This document shows positions 13,801 to 24,346 of a stretch of DNA of 64,000 nt, piece by piece. The DNA lies in contig NC_083651.1 in the NCBI RefSeq assembly GCF_963576545.1, forward strand, positions 22,015,248-22,079,247, read 5' to 3'. The notes beneath the pieces were generated by a model that saw only the letters and a list, made by a program, of their open reading frames with translations, made no database searches and was not told where the DNA came from. Made by a program: the position numbers and the translations under genes. This DNA comes from Limanda limanda. Lineage: Eukaryota; Chordata; Actinopteri; Pleuronectiformes; Pleuronectidae. Numbering within the stretch: the stretch's first letter is position 1; every line of letters starts with the position of its first letter.

Positions 13801-14352
13801 AATGGCCCCTGATTTATAGTTATCCTGGATCCGCCTCCACACGCAGCACACAGCACTGTTGACTGCACATTAAGAAAACTCATATACACAGTGTTCTGTG
13901 GCAAGAAGTCATGTCTTTGTTTGTAATGCAAATCTGTGCTTTGTATAAAACGTTTTTAAAAACCTTGCATGTCACATCTCTGCATCTCTGGGATACAACT
14001 ATCAAGATTAAATTAAGATGGATTCGAAGAACTGAATACAAGACCCATGTGCTGGTGTTCATAGCCTGAGATATCAATCAGTGTGAGATCAAGAAGTGAA
14101 TTCAGTCTTCTGTGGCCACGGAAAATAACCTTGTATTTTGCAAGTGGTTTTATTACGTTGTGCTTCTTCTTTCCTTTTCTCCACAGTTCATGAATAAAGC
14201 AATCATGAAGGTTAAATGAGTGGCCTTGAATTGTGGTTGATTGCAAGCTGCCAGAAAGTTGCAATTTAAATGACCTTTTTTTTTTCTTCTCCTTATTAAA
14301 GCCTCTGTTCTTAATGAGTGTGCCCTCTCCCTGTGTCTTCTCCTGTTTGCAG
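8016..14352. other. Non-coding stretch directly upstream of E1
   Basis: No exon with thrombospondin-repeat or signal-peptide character was found, although at least one upstream thsd7b exon must exist somewhere 5' of 14353. A CT microsatellite lies at 10846-10881. The last 100 bp before E1 are pyrimidine-rich, as expected of an acceptor region. I see nothing else that I can name. Confidence 0.55.
10846..10881. repeat. (TC)18 microsatellite
   Basis: An uninterrupted TC run of 36 bp, about 3.5 kb upstream of E1. Confidence 0.95.
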
Positions 14353-15220
14353 GTCAGTGGGGTCAGTGTATCGGGGAGGAGTGTGGCTCTGGTGGGATTC
14401 AGACCAGGACAATATGGTGCGTCCACACGGAGGGCTGGACCACCCACCACTCCCACTGCCAGCACACAGTCAAGCCCGAGAGCCAGCGGCAGTGCTTCAA
14501 GGTCTGCGACTGGCACCAGGACCTATTTGAGTGGGAGCTGTCCGACTGGGGGAGCTGCCTCCTCATCCCTTTCTTTTCCAATGAGCTCAAGCTGAGGACA
14601 GCCGAATGCGTTACAGCGCAGCACGGCATCCAGAGACGCCAGGTCCACTGTGTACGCACTTCGAACCGCACCACGGTCACCTTGAGGATATGTGAATTCT
14701 TTTCCCAGAAGCCACCTGTGGAGCAGGCCTGCCTGGTCCCCTGCCCCCAGGACTGTGTGGTGTCAGACTTCACCTCCTGGTCAGGGTGCAGCAGAACGTG
14801 CGGCGCCGGCCTGCAGCATCGGACTCGACACGTCCTGGCCACGCCCATGTACGGAGGGGCACACTGCCCCAACCTGACTGAGACCAGGACTTGCACTCTC
14901 TCTGTCAATTGTCCGGCTGGGGAGGGCGAGTACCAGTACACACTTAGAGTCGGGGCCTGGAGCGAGTGCAGGCTGCCCCATCACAAGGACGCCCTGTTAA
15001 GTGGAAGGACCACAGTGGATTTCAGCTCCAGCTCCAATGAGAACAACACAGTCACACTGCACACACTGACCTCTCATCACCACTCACACCACAACCACCA
15101 CAACCATCATCACAACACTCATTCACTCAACAAATACCACATGTCTTGGGAGCTGGAGGTGGGATACCAGACACGACAAGTGCGCTGCACACGCAGTGAC
15201 GGAAAGAATGCAATGCTGAG
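14353..15220 (+). CDS. thsd7b: thsd7b exon E1 (first visible, 868 nt): N-terminal TSP1 repeats
   Basis: The acceptor is TTTGCAG before 14353 and the donor is GTGAGT at 15221. The exon opens in phase 1 (it completes an xGT codon) and ends with AG of a split serine codon. It encodes about 289 residues. The first repeat starts at QWGQC and continues through EECGSGGIQTR and HTEGWTTHHSHC. A second module begins at CDWHQDLFEWELSDWGSC and includes TAECVTAQHGIQRR and EQACLVPCPQDC. A third is SDFTSWSGCSRTCGAG (a full O-fucosylation motif, CSRTCGAG, at 14787-14810) followed by CPNLTETRTC. A fourth starts at VGAWSECRLP. Sequons include NRT, NLT and NNT. A histidine-rich stretch (15075-15122) sits in the linker before YQTRQVRCTRSDGKNAML, where human THSD7B has only a short HHH. 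There is no start codon or signal peptide, so at least one upstream exon is missing. Confidence 0.95.
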
Positions 15221-17646
15221 GTGAGTCATTCATCGTTTCCAACAGAGTTCCTTCAGTCTCTGGCTGTCACAGAGTGCACGTGCACCAAGGTCAATGTCAC
15301 ACGCAACAGAATACAAATGAAGAGTAAACAGAGAGAAATGAATCGCATGCTGCAGCTGGATGAAAGGTAAAAACATGATGGACCATGTTGCAATAGTGCC
15401 ACAGCATGAGATGTCCTTTGTTATCATGGGGAGTGTAAAACATTTTTTGGTTCATTATAAAACTGCGGCAGGACCAATTGGAATTTGACTGGCCGCCGCA
15501 GTCAAGATAATGAATGGGAATTACTCTGATTATTCACAAGAACAGCAAGGAGCCACAACCTTTCATACAATAAGAATAAATACAAGTGAACCTGAGATAA
15601 ACACATTGGAAACAAACACACAATCGGTGAAAAAAAGGGCATTTCAAAAGGTCTTAGATAAGTCCAAGATTAGAATGAAATCATGGTGGCTGTGTGAGAT
15701 GCGCTGGATTGCAGTCGGTCTGGGGAACTGAGCTGTACAGATAACTGGATTCATCTTACATTAATCTCTTTATCCACGGATGGAGCAGAGGGTGAGCAAG
15801 GAAAAGGATCTGCGGTCTGTGAGGTGAACTCCTCCCGATGGAGTCGGTTGTTTTTGTGGTATTTTTTAATAAGAGCGACATGATCAATGGTCCATCCGCC
15901 CCTCGTGATCTCAGTGGGACTCTCTCTCTGTGTGGAGGTGTTTCCGGTGAACTGAAATCTGTTTTCTGTGTTGGTTATTTATTCAATTATTACTAAATTA
16001 TGTGAGAGCCGGTGTTTCACTCGCACACAGGCACGGTGGTGAGCCACTATTGTGTTATATGTCAAGTGCTGCTCCCCTGCTCGCCCCTGTTTTAGCTAAC
16101 CCTGGTATTTGAATTTGATAAGAATGGATTTTTTCAGACGCAGACACACACAGAAACACACACACACACACAAAGTAATAAACAACAACCCATCTTGTGC
16201 TTTCTTTTCGAGCAGAGAGAAAATCATTGCATGTATATTATATTGATTAAATGCCAGCGTACCATCTGTTTGGTGTAAAGTGACACTATTAGCTGACTGT
16301 TACCATCAATCAGCGGTTGCCATTCACGGGAGCCATTCTATCAATAATATGCTTGTGGAGGAATGCATTTTTTGCTATTATTGTTTGACGTCTCTTCTAT
16401 ATTTCTAGTCACGGAGAGAAAGATGAAAGCATTTGCCAGCTTTTGGGATTTAAACGCATGTATGGTGTTGCATGATTTGAGGATCATGCCAGTTTCAACG
16501 TGATGTGCTGTGGTCGTCCCACGCTGGGCCGATTTGCAATGAAGCAGCTTAAAATGTGCGTATCATGTTATGGGTTTGGATATTCTGCCTGTTATTATCC
16601 TCTTCCAGGCAGGTTCAGTGGCTTTACGGCTTCAGTGTGAAGGGACCATTCATCTTACAGTGTTTGATAAGCACAGTTTGAACCGAGGAGGATTAGATTG
16701 GATTTCTTTTTTTTAATATAGATTCCCCACCTGAATTCTGCCTAATTCTGCTTTTCTAATTACAGCCTAATTACAAAGTAAATCTCTAAAATGAGCGCCG
16801 TACTCACATCTTAATAACCCAACCAATTACACTATCCACATTCAATAGTTAAACTAATTACATGACTAATGCACTTGATTTATTATATTTTTCAAGTGAG
16901 GATATCGACTCCGTGTAGCGTTTGTGTAAAAAGGTTGACTCTATGTCGCGAGACCTTTACTATTAGGATGGATAATGGCTTCCAATATTGTCATGCAGGA
17001 GTGGCAGCTGCAAAGGTCACTTGTTCGTCAGGGGATCCAGATTTCCATTAGAAGCTTCTCCCAGCAGATGCTATTTCTTACAGCTGATTTAGCTCAAATT
17101 TTACCTTATCTACTGTATTGTAACCGCCACAGCCACACTTCACACAGGTCGGAATATACTTGCTGTGTCAGTTTAGTGAGTAGAACGCGCAGGTCCTCAC
17201 TTTAACATGATGCATACGCAAGATGCAATACCAACACAATAGGTGAAGGCAGTAGTGAGCGTTTGATTGGATCAGTGGGCTCGTCATCAGCATCAGAAAT
17301 GTCAGAGAGTTTTGAAATCAACAGCTGTCTTGATGTCAATGTTTACCAAATTCTGAACCTTCTCGAGTGTAGAGAAAGAATAAAAAATGATAGAGAGAGA
17401 GTGTTGTGGCCTTGGTTGGAATCCTTCAGTAACAGGATTAGTAGTAAGTCTGCAAACAAAGATGCAGAAGGTTGCGTGCACAGGGTCAAACAGCGGTTAT
17501 ACCACAGGCCTACCAGCTGCTGCATGCACTCTTTATGATCTCTAGTCTCAAATCATCACGGGCAACAAAAAAAAGTTGTGAAATAAAAATCAATCCTTCA
17601 AGGCGTCACTATTGTTGTACTTTCCTGTTTTCTTCTCGGGCTCCAG
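15221..17646 (+). other. thsd7b: thsd7b intron E1-E2 (2426 bp)
   Basis: GT-AG intron, phase 2. It contains a short imperfect CA repeat near 16156-16172. No other gene or recognised transposon is visible. A stretch around 16600-16860 with many TAATTA motifs is AT-rich; I cannot assign it a function. Confidence 0.9.
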
Positions 17647-17895
17647 TCTCTGTACGAAGGACAGCTCCCCTCTGACCTTCCAGGCGTGTGTGATGCCCAA
17701 AGACTGCCACATTTCCAATTGGTCGTCGTGGAGGCCGTGCTCCAAAACCTGCCGCTCCGCCGACCTGTCTCCCGGCTACCGCCTCCGGTTACGGATCATG
17801 ACACAGATCCCTATCGGCGGAGGGAGACGCTGTCCTGTCCTTGAGGAGAAGGAAGCCTGCAACATCATGGGAGATTTACTTCCAAACTGCCCCAG
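17647..17895 (+). CDS. thsd7b: thsd7b exon E2: TSP1 repeat with WSSWRPC
   Basis: The acceptor CTCCAG precedes 17647 and the donor GTACAC follows 17895. The first base completes the serine codon left by E1, and the last two bases (AG) begin an arginine codon finished in E3. The translation starts SLCTKDSSPLTFQACVMPKDC, then the repeat NWSSWRPCSKTC, then IPIGGGRRCPVLEEKEAC and LLPNCPR. Human THSD7B has the same blocks (LTVQSCIMPKDC, WSSWSPCSKTC, IGGGKECPELLEKEAC). The WSSW pair is a classic C-mannosylation site. The O-fucose motif is incomplete: CSKTCRSA ends in alanine, where the consensus and, as I recall, human THSD7B have glycine. This exon completes the fourth repeat and supplies the fifth. 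Confidence 0.95.
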
Positions 17896-18752
17896 GTACA
17901 CTTCTAAATGTTTCTAAAGTTTATTCGGAAGCCATCAATCCTCAATTTACCTTTAATCTACTGATGGAGATGTTTACGCCAAAAACGTCAAACTCCTTAA
18001 TCCAAATAATGATTTGTAATTTTCTTCTCTGAGCTTTTTCACCTGACTAATTACGAGAGGAAGCCTAGAGGCGGCAAATATTCATGATTCCACTATTGAC
18101 TGACTTTTAGCATATTTTTTTTACCTCAATCATCTTGTGACACCTACTGTAACTGTTCAAAGTTCCTGACCCAGTGGACATGACGCGGATGACAAGCAGT
18201 GTTTGACAACCTCATTGTTTTCAGGGTCGACTGAGTCGCGATAGGCTTTAGCTAATATTTAACAAAAGTAGTCAATAGAGAATCATTTTCCCTGCTGGTA
18301 GATTTTGTTTAATTTTCTAAATCTACACCAAGCGCCTGAGAGCAGAGGATTCACATGATTGGAGGAAAACTCATTACGGAAATTAAGCATTTGATAGATT
18401 ACTACAGGCTGTTGTTCTCGTAAACTCTCGCATTATTATTGCTTTCTGCACTGCTGGATTTTTCATTTCTGGGACCAAACATTTATTTTAGAAGTTTGTG
18501 TTTGTGTAAAGTAGTAAATTAAACTAGTCATGCCCTTCCCCTTCTGACGTACTGAGAGAGAGGCTCTTTGCTCTCGCCAGTTTGCCTCTTCCTTTGTGTG
18601 AGACTCTATTTTAAAACCACTGACACTGCTGTGTTTACACTGATATGTTAACCTCTTTGAGTGCATTCATTTATCTATTTGGTTTTGAATGGATGGCAGC
18701 TTTTTTTTGGACGAAAAATACACAAACACCATTTATATCCTACATCACTTAG
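17896..18752 (+). other. thsd7b: thsd7b intron E2-E3 (857 bp)
   Basis: The shortest visible intron, GT-AG, phase 2. I see no repeat or embedded gene in it. Confidence 0.9.
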
Positions 18753-18922
18753 GTACATGTGGAGGACCACCGACTGGGGCGACTGTCGCGTGCTCCCCTT
18801 GCTGAGCCAGCAGGCCCGGCGGCTGGTTAACACCAGTGTTCTGTGTGGAGAGGGGATCCAGACCAGGAAGACCTACTGCGTTCAAGCCCCTGATGACTCA
18901 GCACCACATCACAGGAAAGAGC
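18753..18922 (+). CDS. thsd7b: thsd7b exon E3: TSP1-like module YMWRTTDWGDC
   Basis: The acceptor ATCACTTAG precedes 18753; the donor after 18922 is GTAAGA, followed by a run of A. The exon is 170 nt, entered with the last base of a split arginine codon and left in phase 1. The translation is YMWRTTDWGDCRVLPLLSQQ, then NTSVLCGEGIQTRKTYCVQA and a charged, histidine-containing tail. Human THSD7B and THSD7A both have YxWRTxEWxEC, an LLxQQ segment and CGGGIQTREVYC here, so this exon alone does not separate the paralogues. One sequon (NTS) is present. The variable tail (DDSAPHHRKE) falls in the linker known to differ between family members. Confidence 0.94.
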
Positions 18923-19699
18923 GTAAGAAAAAAAAAACTTCATAATCACAGTTAATCCAGGGCTTGCTGGAAGCTCACGGTGACTCAGGAGATACACCAC
19001 AAATACATTCCTAATTAATTCGGTGCTGTGTCTGGATATGAGCCGTGAGCATACATTATTAAGGTTAAAGTTAGCAGCAGAGCACGTTGGATACTTTGAT
19101 TAATGAGGGCAACAAAAGGCAAAGAACAGCCTGTGTTGCTGAAAAATTATATTTATTGTGGGGATACAATACGGATAATTTTCTTAGTCAAATTGTGTTT
19201 TCTTGATTTTCATTTCAGGGCACTTGTGACCTCCTGGATATTTTATATAATTTAATATACATGTATTATGGTTAAAAAGCCACAGAGCGGCATTAGAAGC
19301 ATTTTTTGGCCTATGCTGATAGTGCTTCTCTCTAACCACCTACATCTGTAGTATGTAGTTTATGTAGATTGTTCATGTTAGAGATGAAGAGTAGCCTTTT
19401 TCCCTAAAATACACAAGTTTGCTTTTGCAGTTTGTGTGCAAACGAACACGAATAAAAACCTTCAGCCACGCTCGCTGCCCTGTGATACAACAAAGTTCCC
19501 ACTTTCAACTAATAGAGTCGGACACAGAAGCTCAAATGATTCCAGATGAACACAGCAGCTTCTCCGCCCATGACGTCTGTAGAGGAGTGGTGGATGTCTT
19601 TGTCCTGCTCAGGGAGAAAAGTGGTTTATTGAGAAAAGCAGGCTGTCCACCAATTACAGGGTTGCTTTTAAGATTCCTTTGGCATTAGGGAATAGAATA

Positions 19700-20162
19700 C
19701 CCTCGGCAAGTACTTTTTACTTCTAATAACTAATTCAAAGCAAGTTACTTATACTCAAGTACAAAAATGTATCTGTCACTTGTGCCCAGCAACATATCAG
19801 CTACGTCTACTTTTACTTGGGTACATTCTGTCTATTTATTTATTCTTCATGGGGCTCAGGAGGTAGAGTGAGTAGATCCCAGCGTCCCCTGTTCCTCATG
19901 CTGAAGTGTCCTTGGGCAAGATGCTGAACCCCAGGTTGCCCCTTATAGGCCACAAGGTGAAAATTATGGTTGTTAGTGTGTGAGAGATGTGTGATAAAGA
20001 AAGTGCAGCATGTACTGTCGATGCACCTGAATGTGTGAGTGGTAGAAGCATGTGTGCGTGGTCATCAAGACCAGAAAAGTACAATATAAATACTGCACCA
20101 TTTATTATTTACTTTTTTAATTTCACTAAAGTAAAACGTTTGAGTACTTCCTCCACCTCTGC
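19700..20162. mobile_element. Decayed hAT-like element, interrupted by a nested short repeat
   Basis: The right edge (20130-20160) reads 'gagtacttcctccacctctg', the complement of the CAGAGGTGGAAGAAGTACTC terminus of a common fish hAT-type non-autonomous element. The left part (19700-19830) has the AGTACTTTTTACTT and ACTTGGGTACATT runs typical of its interior. The left terminus is not recognisable. A separate short repeat occupies 19851-20106. Confidence 0.5.
19851..20106 (+). repeat. Short interspersed repeat family R1, copy 1 (nested)
   Basis: Starts 'ggggctcaggaggtagag', then 'agtgtccttgggcaagatgc' and 'gaaccccaggttgcccc', and ends 'tggtcatcaagaccagaaaa' plus 'tataaata'. This order is the same in the copies at 42852-43070, 43172-43410 and 62829-63083. 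The start resembles a tRNA A-box. SINE or MITE origin is unresolved. Confidence 0.65.
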
Positions 20163-20624
20163 CACATTTTATCCAGACGGCTGCATCTATAAAAAAAGGA
20201 ACAGACAGCTGCCTTGGCTTTGTTTTATAAATGCAATAAAAACTCCACGAGATGCAGAGGCTGATATAATTCTCTAACTCTGCCCTCGTAGTCACACATG
20301 GACGATCTCAAAATGCCCCCAACTACACAATACAGTTATTACAGCCGGCGTTTAAATAAGTATTTTCCTCTGTGTTTTCAGTCTCACCTCCTCCCATTAA
20401 AGTTAGTGTGGAAATCTAACCAGCGCAAATCACTTTAATGCGGGGGTGGAAACGCGGTAACATCCAGGATTGCATTATATTCTGCAAGCATCTGTGTAAT
20501 TGTGTCTAGCCAGGATTGTAAAAGGAAATGGGTACTCTCCAAAAACAAGTAAAAATAGTTTTATGAGGTTGAGAAATACGGCCACTGGTGCTCAGGTGAA
20601 CTGGCAGCGGGAGGGAATTGATTG

Positions 20625-20625
<1 letters not shown>

Positions 20626-20656
<31 letters not shown>
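20626..20656. repeat. (AC)n microsatellite
   Basis: An uninterrupted 31-bp AC run in intron E3-E4. Confidence 0.95.
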
Positions 20657-20659
<3 letters not shown>

Positions 20660-21012
20660 TCACACAGAGAAACAAAAAGGTGACAAACAAGAAACCTGAG
20701 GGACAAAAAAGCAGCAGAAACATGAGGAGTGAGGGAGAGACGCAGCCGTAACCATGAGACATGCAGATTTAACACGCTGCCATTAAAATGCACAACAGCT
20801 GCAAAACGAATTCAGTGGATGTGGAGGATTCATTTCAGGAAGGTGTGAAGCTGCTGAAGCTAGTGAAACGGGGACAGAGCCTCATTTGGTGTTGTGGTGT
20901 TTGTCTTTACTGCCAGACTAACAGTTGGCTGAGGGCTGTTAGTCGTGTGGCTGCTGCTTCTCTTTCACCGAATCCCTCCGCAGACATGAGGGGATCTCAG
21001 GTGCTGAGGTAC

Positions 21013-21039
21013 GGGGGGGGGGGGGGGGGGGGGGGGGGG
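21013..21039 (+). repeat. Poly-G tract, 27 bases
   Basis: Twenty-seven consecutive G on the transcribed-sense strand, after 'gaggtac'. Such a length is rare; it could also be an assembly or polymerase length artefact. Confidence 0.9.
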
Positions 21040-21674
21040 CGACACAGCAGCGAAAGTTCAGTAACCTTTGACCTGAGAGCTATGAAAACTCGCAGGTTAA
21101 GTGTTTTGGTTCCACTTACTGATCTATCAAAGGTCAGAATGTTGACCTCAAACAGTTTTTTTGCCATAGGTCTGCTGATGCTTGTGTTTAGAGTGCGTTC
21201 TAGGCCTTTTGAAAACAGTTGAGGGAATTTTTTGATTTCAAATTTTTTTTTATTATACACATCTTTTTATTGTTTTTTTCGTTCATATACAGCGGTAAAT
21301 CAAACATACAATGTATCCAAAAATTCTTAGAGGTAGAAAATAGCAGGGGATATCTTACATGATGTATGCTGATCATGGCAGTGTGCTTTAACTGAGCCAG
21401 AACGGCTTCTATGAATTATGATTGATTTCAAATTTAACCAAAATGTATAGTTCAATATTGATATCAGGATTAATTGTATTGTTTGACTTAAAACATCTTA
21501 AAACAAACTTGAATGTCACTCAGCAGAGCTCATACCGTCTCAGAGGCCCATCAGCCCCCTTGAATTAAAGAGATACCCCCTCTTTTTATATAGATCCATG
21601 AGTTGTTCTCTTGGAAAACTGTGAAGATGTTGAAAAAAGATCTTTCTCGCAACGTAAGTAAATTAATTCCTTGG

Positions 21675-21815
21675 TCTGCCCCCTGATCCGTATCTACTTC
21701 AAGACATAGTGGGTTCTTCCCAGTCACACACAACATCATTCCACCGAGTTCTGTGTAATCTTGCATACAAACAAATTAACTAACAGGACAGGGGTGAAAA
21801 CATAACCTCCTTGTT
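21675..21815 (-). repeat. Dispersed repeat family R2, copy 1 (minus)
   Basis: Reads 'gggttcttcccagtcaca', 'catcattccaccgagttc' and ends 'ggggtgaaaacataacctcc'. This is the complement of the block at 36665-36880 ('aggttaagttttcaccc', 'aacttggtggaatgatg', 'gaacccatta'). I recognise it as a common animal repeat whose class I cannot state. Confidence 0.6.
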
Positions 21816-22257
21816 GGATCTGATTTATTGATATTCAGCCCTCTTTTCTGATCCTAGTGTACATGTGCACATACAGATACAGCAACACACATATATAGGA
21901 GATGACTACTGCTGTTTTGATGTATAACCTATTTCCTTTTGCATATAAACGAACACAATGATTAACATACATTAGTCGCTTGAATTGATTTAAATTTTGC
22001 CTTTAATAAAATTTACCTCGGGGCTTCACTAGAACCAAATCAGCTGAGCCGGTTGTGATCCCTCTGTTACACGAGAACATGTCAGTTAATGGTTTGTTTG
22101 AAGCTGTTAACAACGCATTGAGGAATTCATTCTGCTGCCGTGTTTTCATTGTTCCGCACTTGACAAACCGCCCGTGTTTAATCGGAGGCAATACATATGA
22201 ACAAAGGAAATGAGCTGTAGTCCTGATTAGCTTTTTTACAGTGTGAACGTTTCACCT

Positions 22258-22260
<3 letters not shown>

Positions 22261-22332
<72 letters not shown>
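22261..22332. repeat. (CT)36 microsatellite
   Basis: Seventy-two bases of uninterrupted CT in intron E3-E4; a strong polypyrimidine tract in the pre-mRNA. Confidence 0.95.
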
Positions 22333-22335
<3 letters not shown>

Positions 22336-23986
22336 ACGAACTCTAAAATTGAGTTTACTCAGTCTGAGTTTGTGCCGCGCTTTCCTTTGTGTTGCTCCTG
22401 AACAATGGCTCTGTTCCCTCAGCACGCCACACCATCTTCTGAAGATACAACTAATTACTTCCTGTAGTGAATGTTTTCCTTTTGAAATGAATAACACGTA
22501 AGATTAAAGAAGAAAAACTCGAATCTAGGTTGAATCACAAATGTTTCTGTTCACTCTGTGTGGGGGAGTAAATCCACAGATATACTTTATATATAAATAT
22601 ACGCTCAAATATTTAAAGAGATATTCCATAAGCTTTCTTAAGGAACCTCCAGGATCCAAGGTTTTACGTGCCACAATAAAGTTAATTGCTTCTGGCACAT
22701 ACATCAACATGGATATAGATAGAAAACAATTTACGAAATGTGCCAGAGTCGCTACGGCAACCAGTGTCACTGATAAACTCCACACGGCTGTGCTCAGAAG
22801 TGATCCTCATCAAAAGTTCCAATGGAATTAAATAAAAGTTATTAGCTTATAAACTCTCGCCGCCTCACCTCAAGTGTTTCGTTTATCTTTTTTAATTGGG
22901 CACAGAGGGTTGTTTTTAATGGCTTTCGTCAGTAAGATCCTCTTTTCCAAATAACACATTTTCCCACCTGATGGAAATAACCACTTAGCAAATAATCTCA
23001 TTGTAATTTAGTCTCCGTCCAGATTTCTTGCCAAATCGTGAACCTGATGGGAGGACACTTGTGGAATATGAATGGCGGCAGCTCTTTGAAACCGGTGGAT
23101 GTGAGGGACAGAGATCAATACGTCAGCTGTAACATTGACCCGAGCGGCTTCAGTTCATGTAAACACATGCGGCGGCATATGTGTGTGTGCATTATGGAGA
23201 GCTACACCCACTGGGGATCTGGTAATGTGGAAAACTATTTGCTCCTGTGTGATTTCTACCGGAGACGCAATTGATAAAAACACACAATCACAATCCGGAG
23301 GGAACAAAGCAGAAACATCTGTACCGAGCACTTTATCTGCGTGTTTAAGCAAGCATCTCATTTGAACAAAAGGAGATCAAACACCATGCAAATTGCTTTT
23401 GGTGAGAAGACAAAATGCACAATGGACATTTGGGGAATTTCTCTTCGGGCTCTCATTTAAATGGAAATTTGCGTTTCAATGATGTGCGGAGGTGCATCAA
23501 AATGGAATATTAGATTGAATAAATCCCCCGTGTTTGTCGCTGGGCAAAAAGAGACCCTCGTATTCTGTGGGAGAGACTGATGTCAGAGCCCATTACAGGT
23601 GGCAGAGCTTTCTGTGATCTACAAATGATGCCAGCCGAGCTTAGCCGTGAATTGGTTACACCGTGACTTGCCTTCACTATCTCCCTTTTCAGCTCCTGTT
23701 TACTCCTTTAGCTCGCCGCTGCCCTCCATTTAATATTCTCCCGAGCCAGGCACGAGATGAGAGGAGCAATTTTCCCCCTGTTCCCTCTGTTTTCTCCTTT
23801 ATTTTTCACTCCACGTAAAACAACTTTGTTAAATCTGCCCTGCTTTTCACCACAGTGTGCAACATTAAAAGCTGCAGCCTTTAGTAAGGTGTATATGCGT
23901 CTGTAAATAACATCCATTTTTTCAAGTCCAATGACACTGATGCTTCTTCATCCTCTTCTCTCTCTTCATTACATCTAGAGTGCGCG

Positions 23987-24006
23987 CACACACACACACA
24001 CACACA

Positions 24007-24082
<76 letters not shown>
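23987..24082. repeat. (CA)n microsatellite, 105 bp before exon E4
   Basis: About 48 CA units with one CT interruption near 24008, followed by AGGCACACA variants. It ends 105 bp upstream of the E4 acceptor, on the sense strand. Confidence 0.95.
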
Positions 24083-24084
<2 letters not shown>

Positions 24085-24187
24085 CACACACAGGCACAGA
24101 GGCACATTCACATTCACAAACACATTCCACCACTGCTGATTTAAGCTTGATTATTCCTTGCCTGTGTTCCCGTGTTTGTTTGTTCAG

Positions 24188-24346
24188 TGTCCAGACCGGT
24201 GAGCACCAGGCTGTGTGCTGCCATGGACACCCCCTCTGCCGTCCAGTCCTGCTCCGTCCCCTGCCAGAACCACTGCCTGCTCTCCCAGTGGACAACCTGG
24301 GGCGCCTGCCTCCACGACAACTGCAAAGAACCACAGGGGAAGAAAG
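24188..24346 (+). CDS. thsd7b: thsd7b exon E4: TSP1 repeat QWTTWGAC
   Basis: The acceptor TTGTTCAG precedes 24188; the donor GTAATT follows 24346. The exon has 159 nt, phase 1 at both ends. It encodes SRPVSTRLCAAM, then VQSCSVPCQNHC, then the repeat core LLSQWTTWGACLHDNCKEPQ and GKKG. Human THSD7B has EVSRPVEKALC, CNIPCSTDC, WSAWGPCIHENCHDPQGKKG at the same place, so the family assignment is firm. The two tryptophans form a WxxW C-mannosylation motif. This repeat naturally lacks the CSxTC motif in the family and has CxxxxC instead. A long CA microsatellite ends 105 bp upstream of the acceptor, inside the preceding intron. Confidence 0.94.

Larger units (their letters stand above)
18923..24187 (+). 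other. thsd7b: thsd7b intron E3-E4 (5265 bp)
   Basis: GT-AG intron, phase 1, unusually rich in simple sequence: CA at 20626-20656, 27 G at 21013-21039, CT at 22261-22332 and CA at 23987-24082. It also holds a decayed hAT-like element with a nested short repeat (19700-20162) and part of another dispersed repeat (21675-21815). The parts in between look unique and carry no recognised exon. Confidence 0.9.

Noticed and set aside
14399..14941. 180-codon minus-strand open frame opposite exon E1
   Set aside because: Antisense shadow of a GC-rich coding exon; the + strand frame matches THSD7B closely.
20788..21222. 144-codon open frame with a GGGGGGGG run
   Set aside because: It reads through the poly-G tract; no homology or motif.
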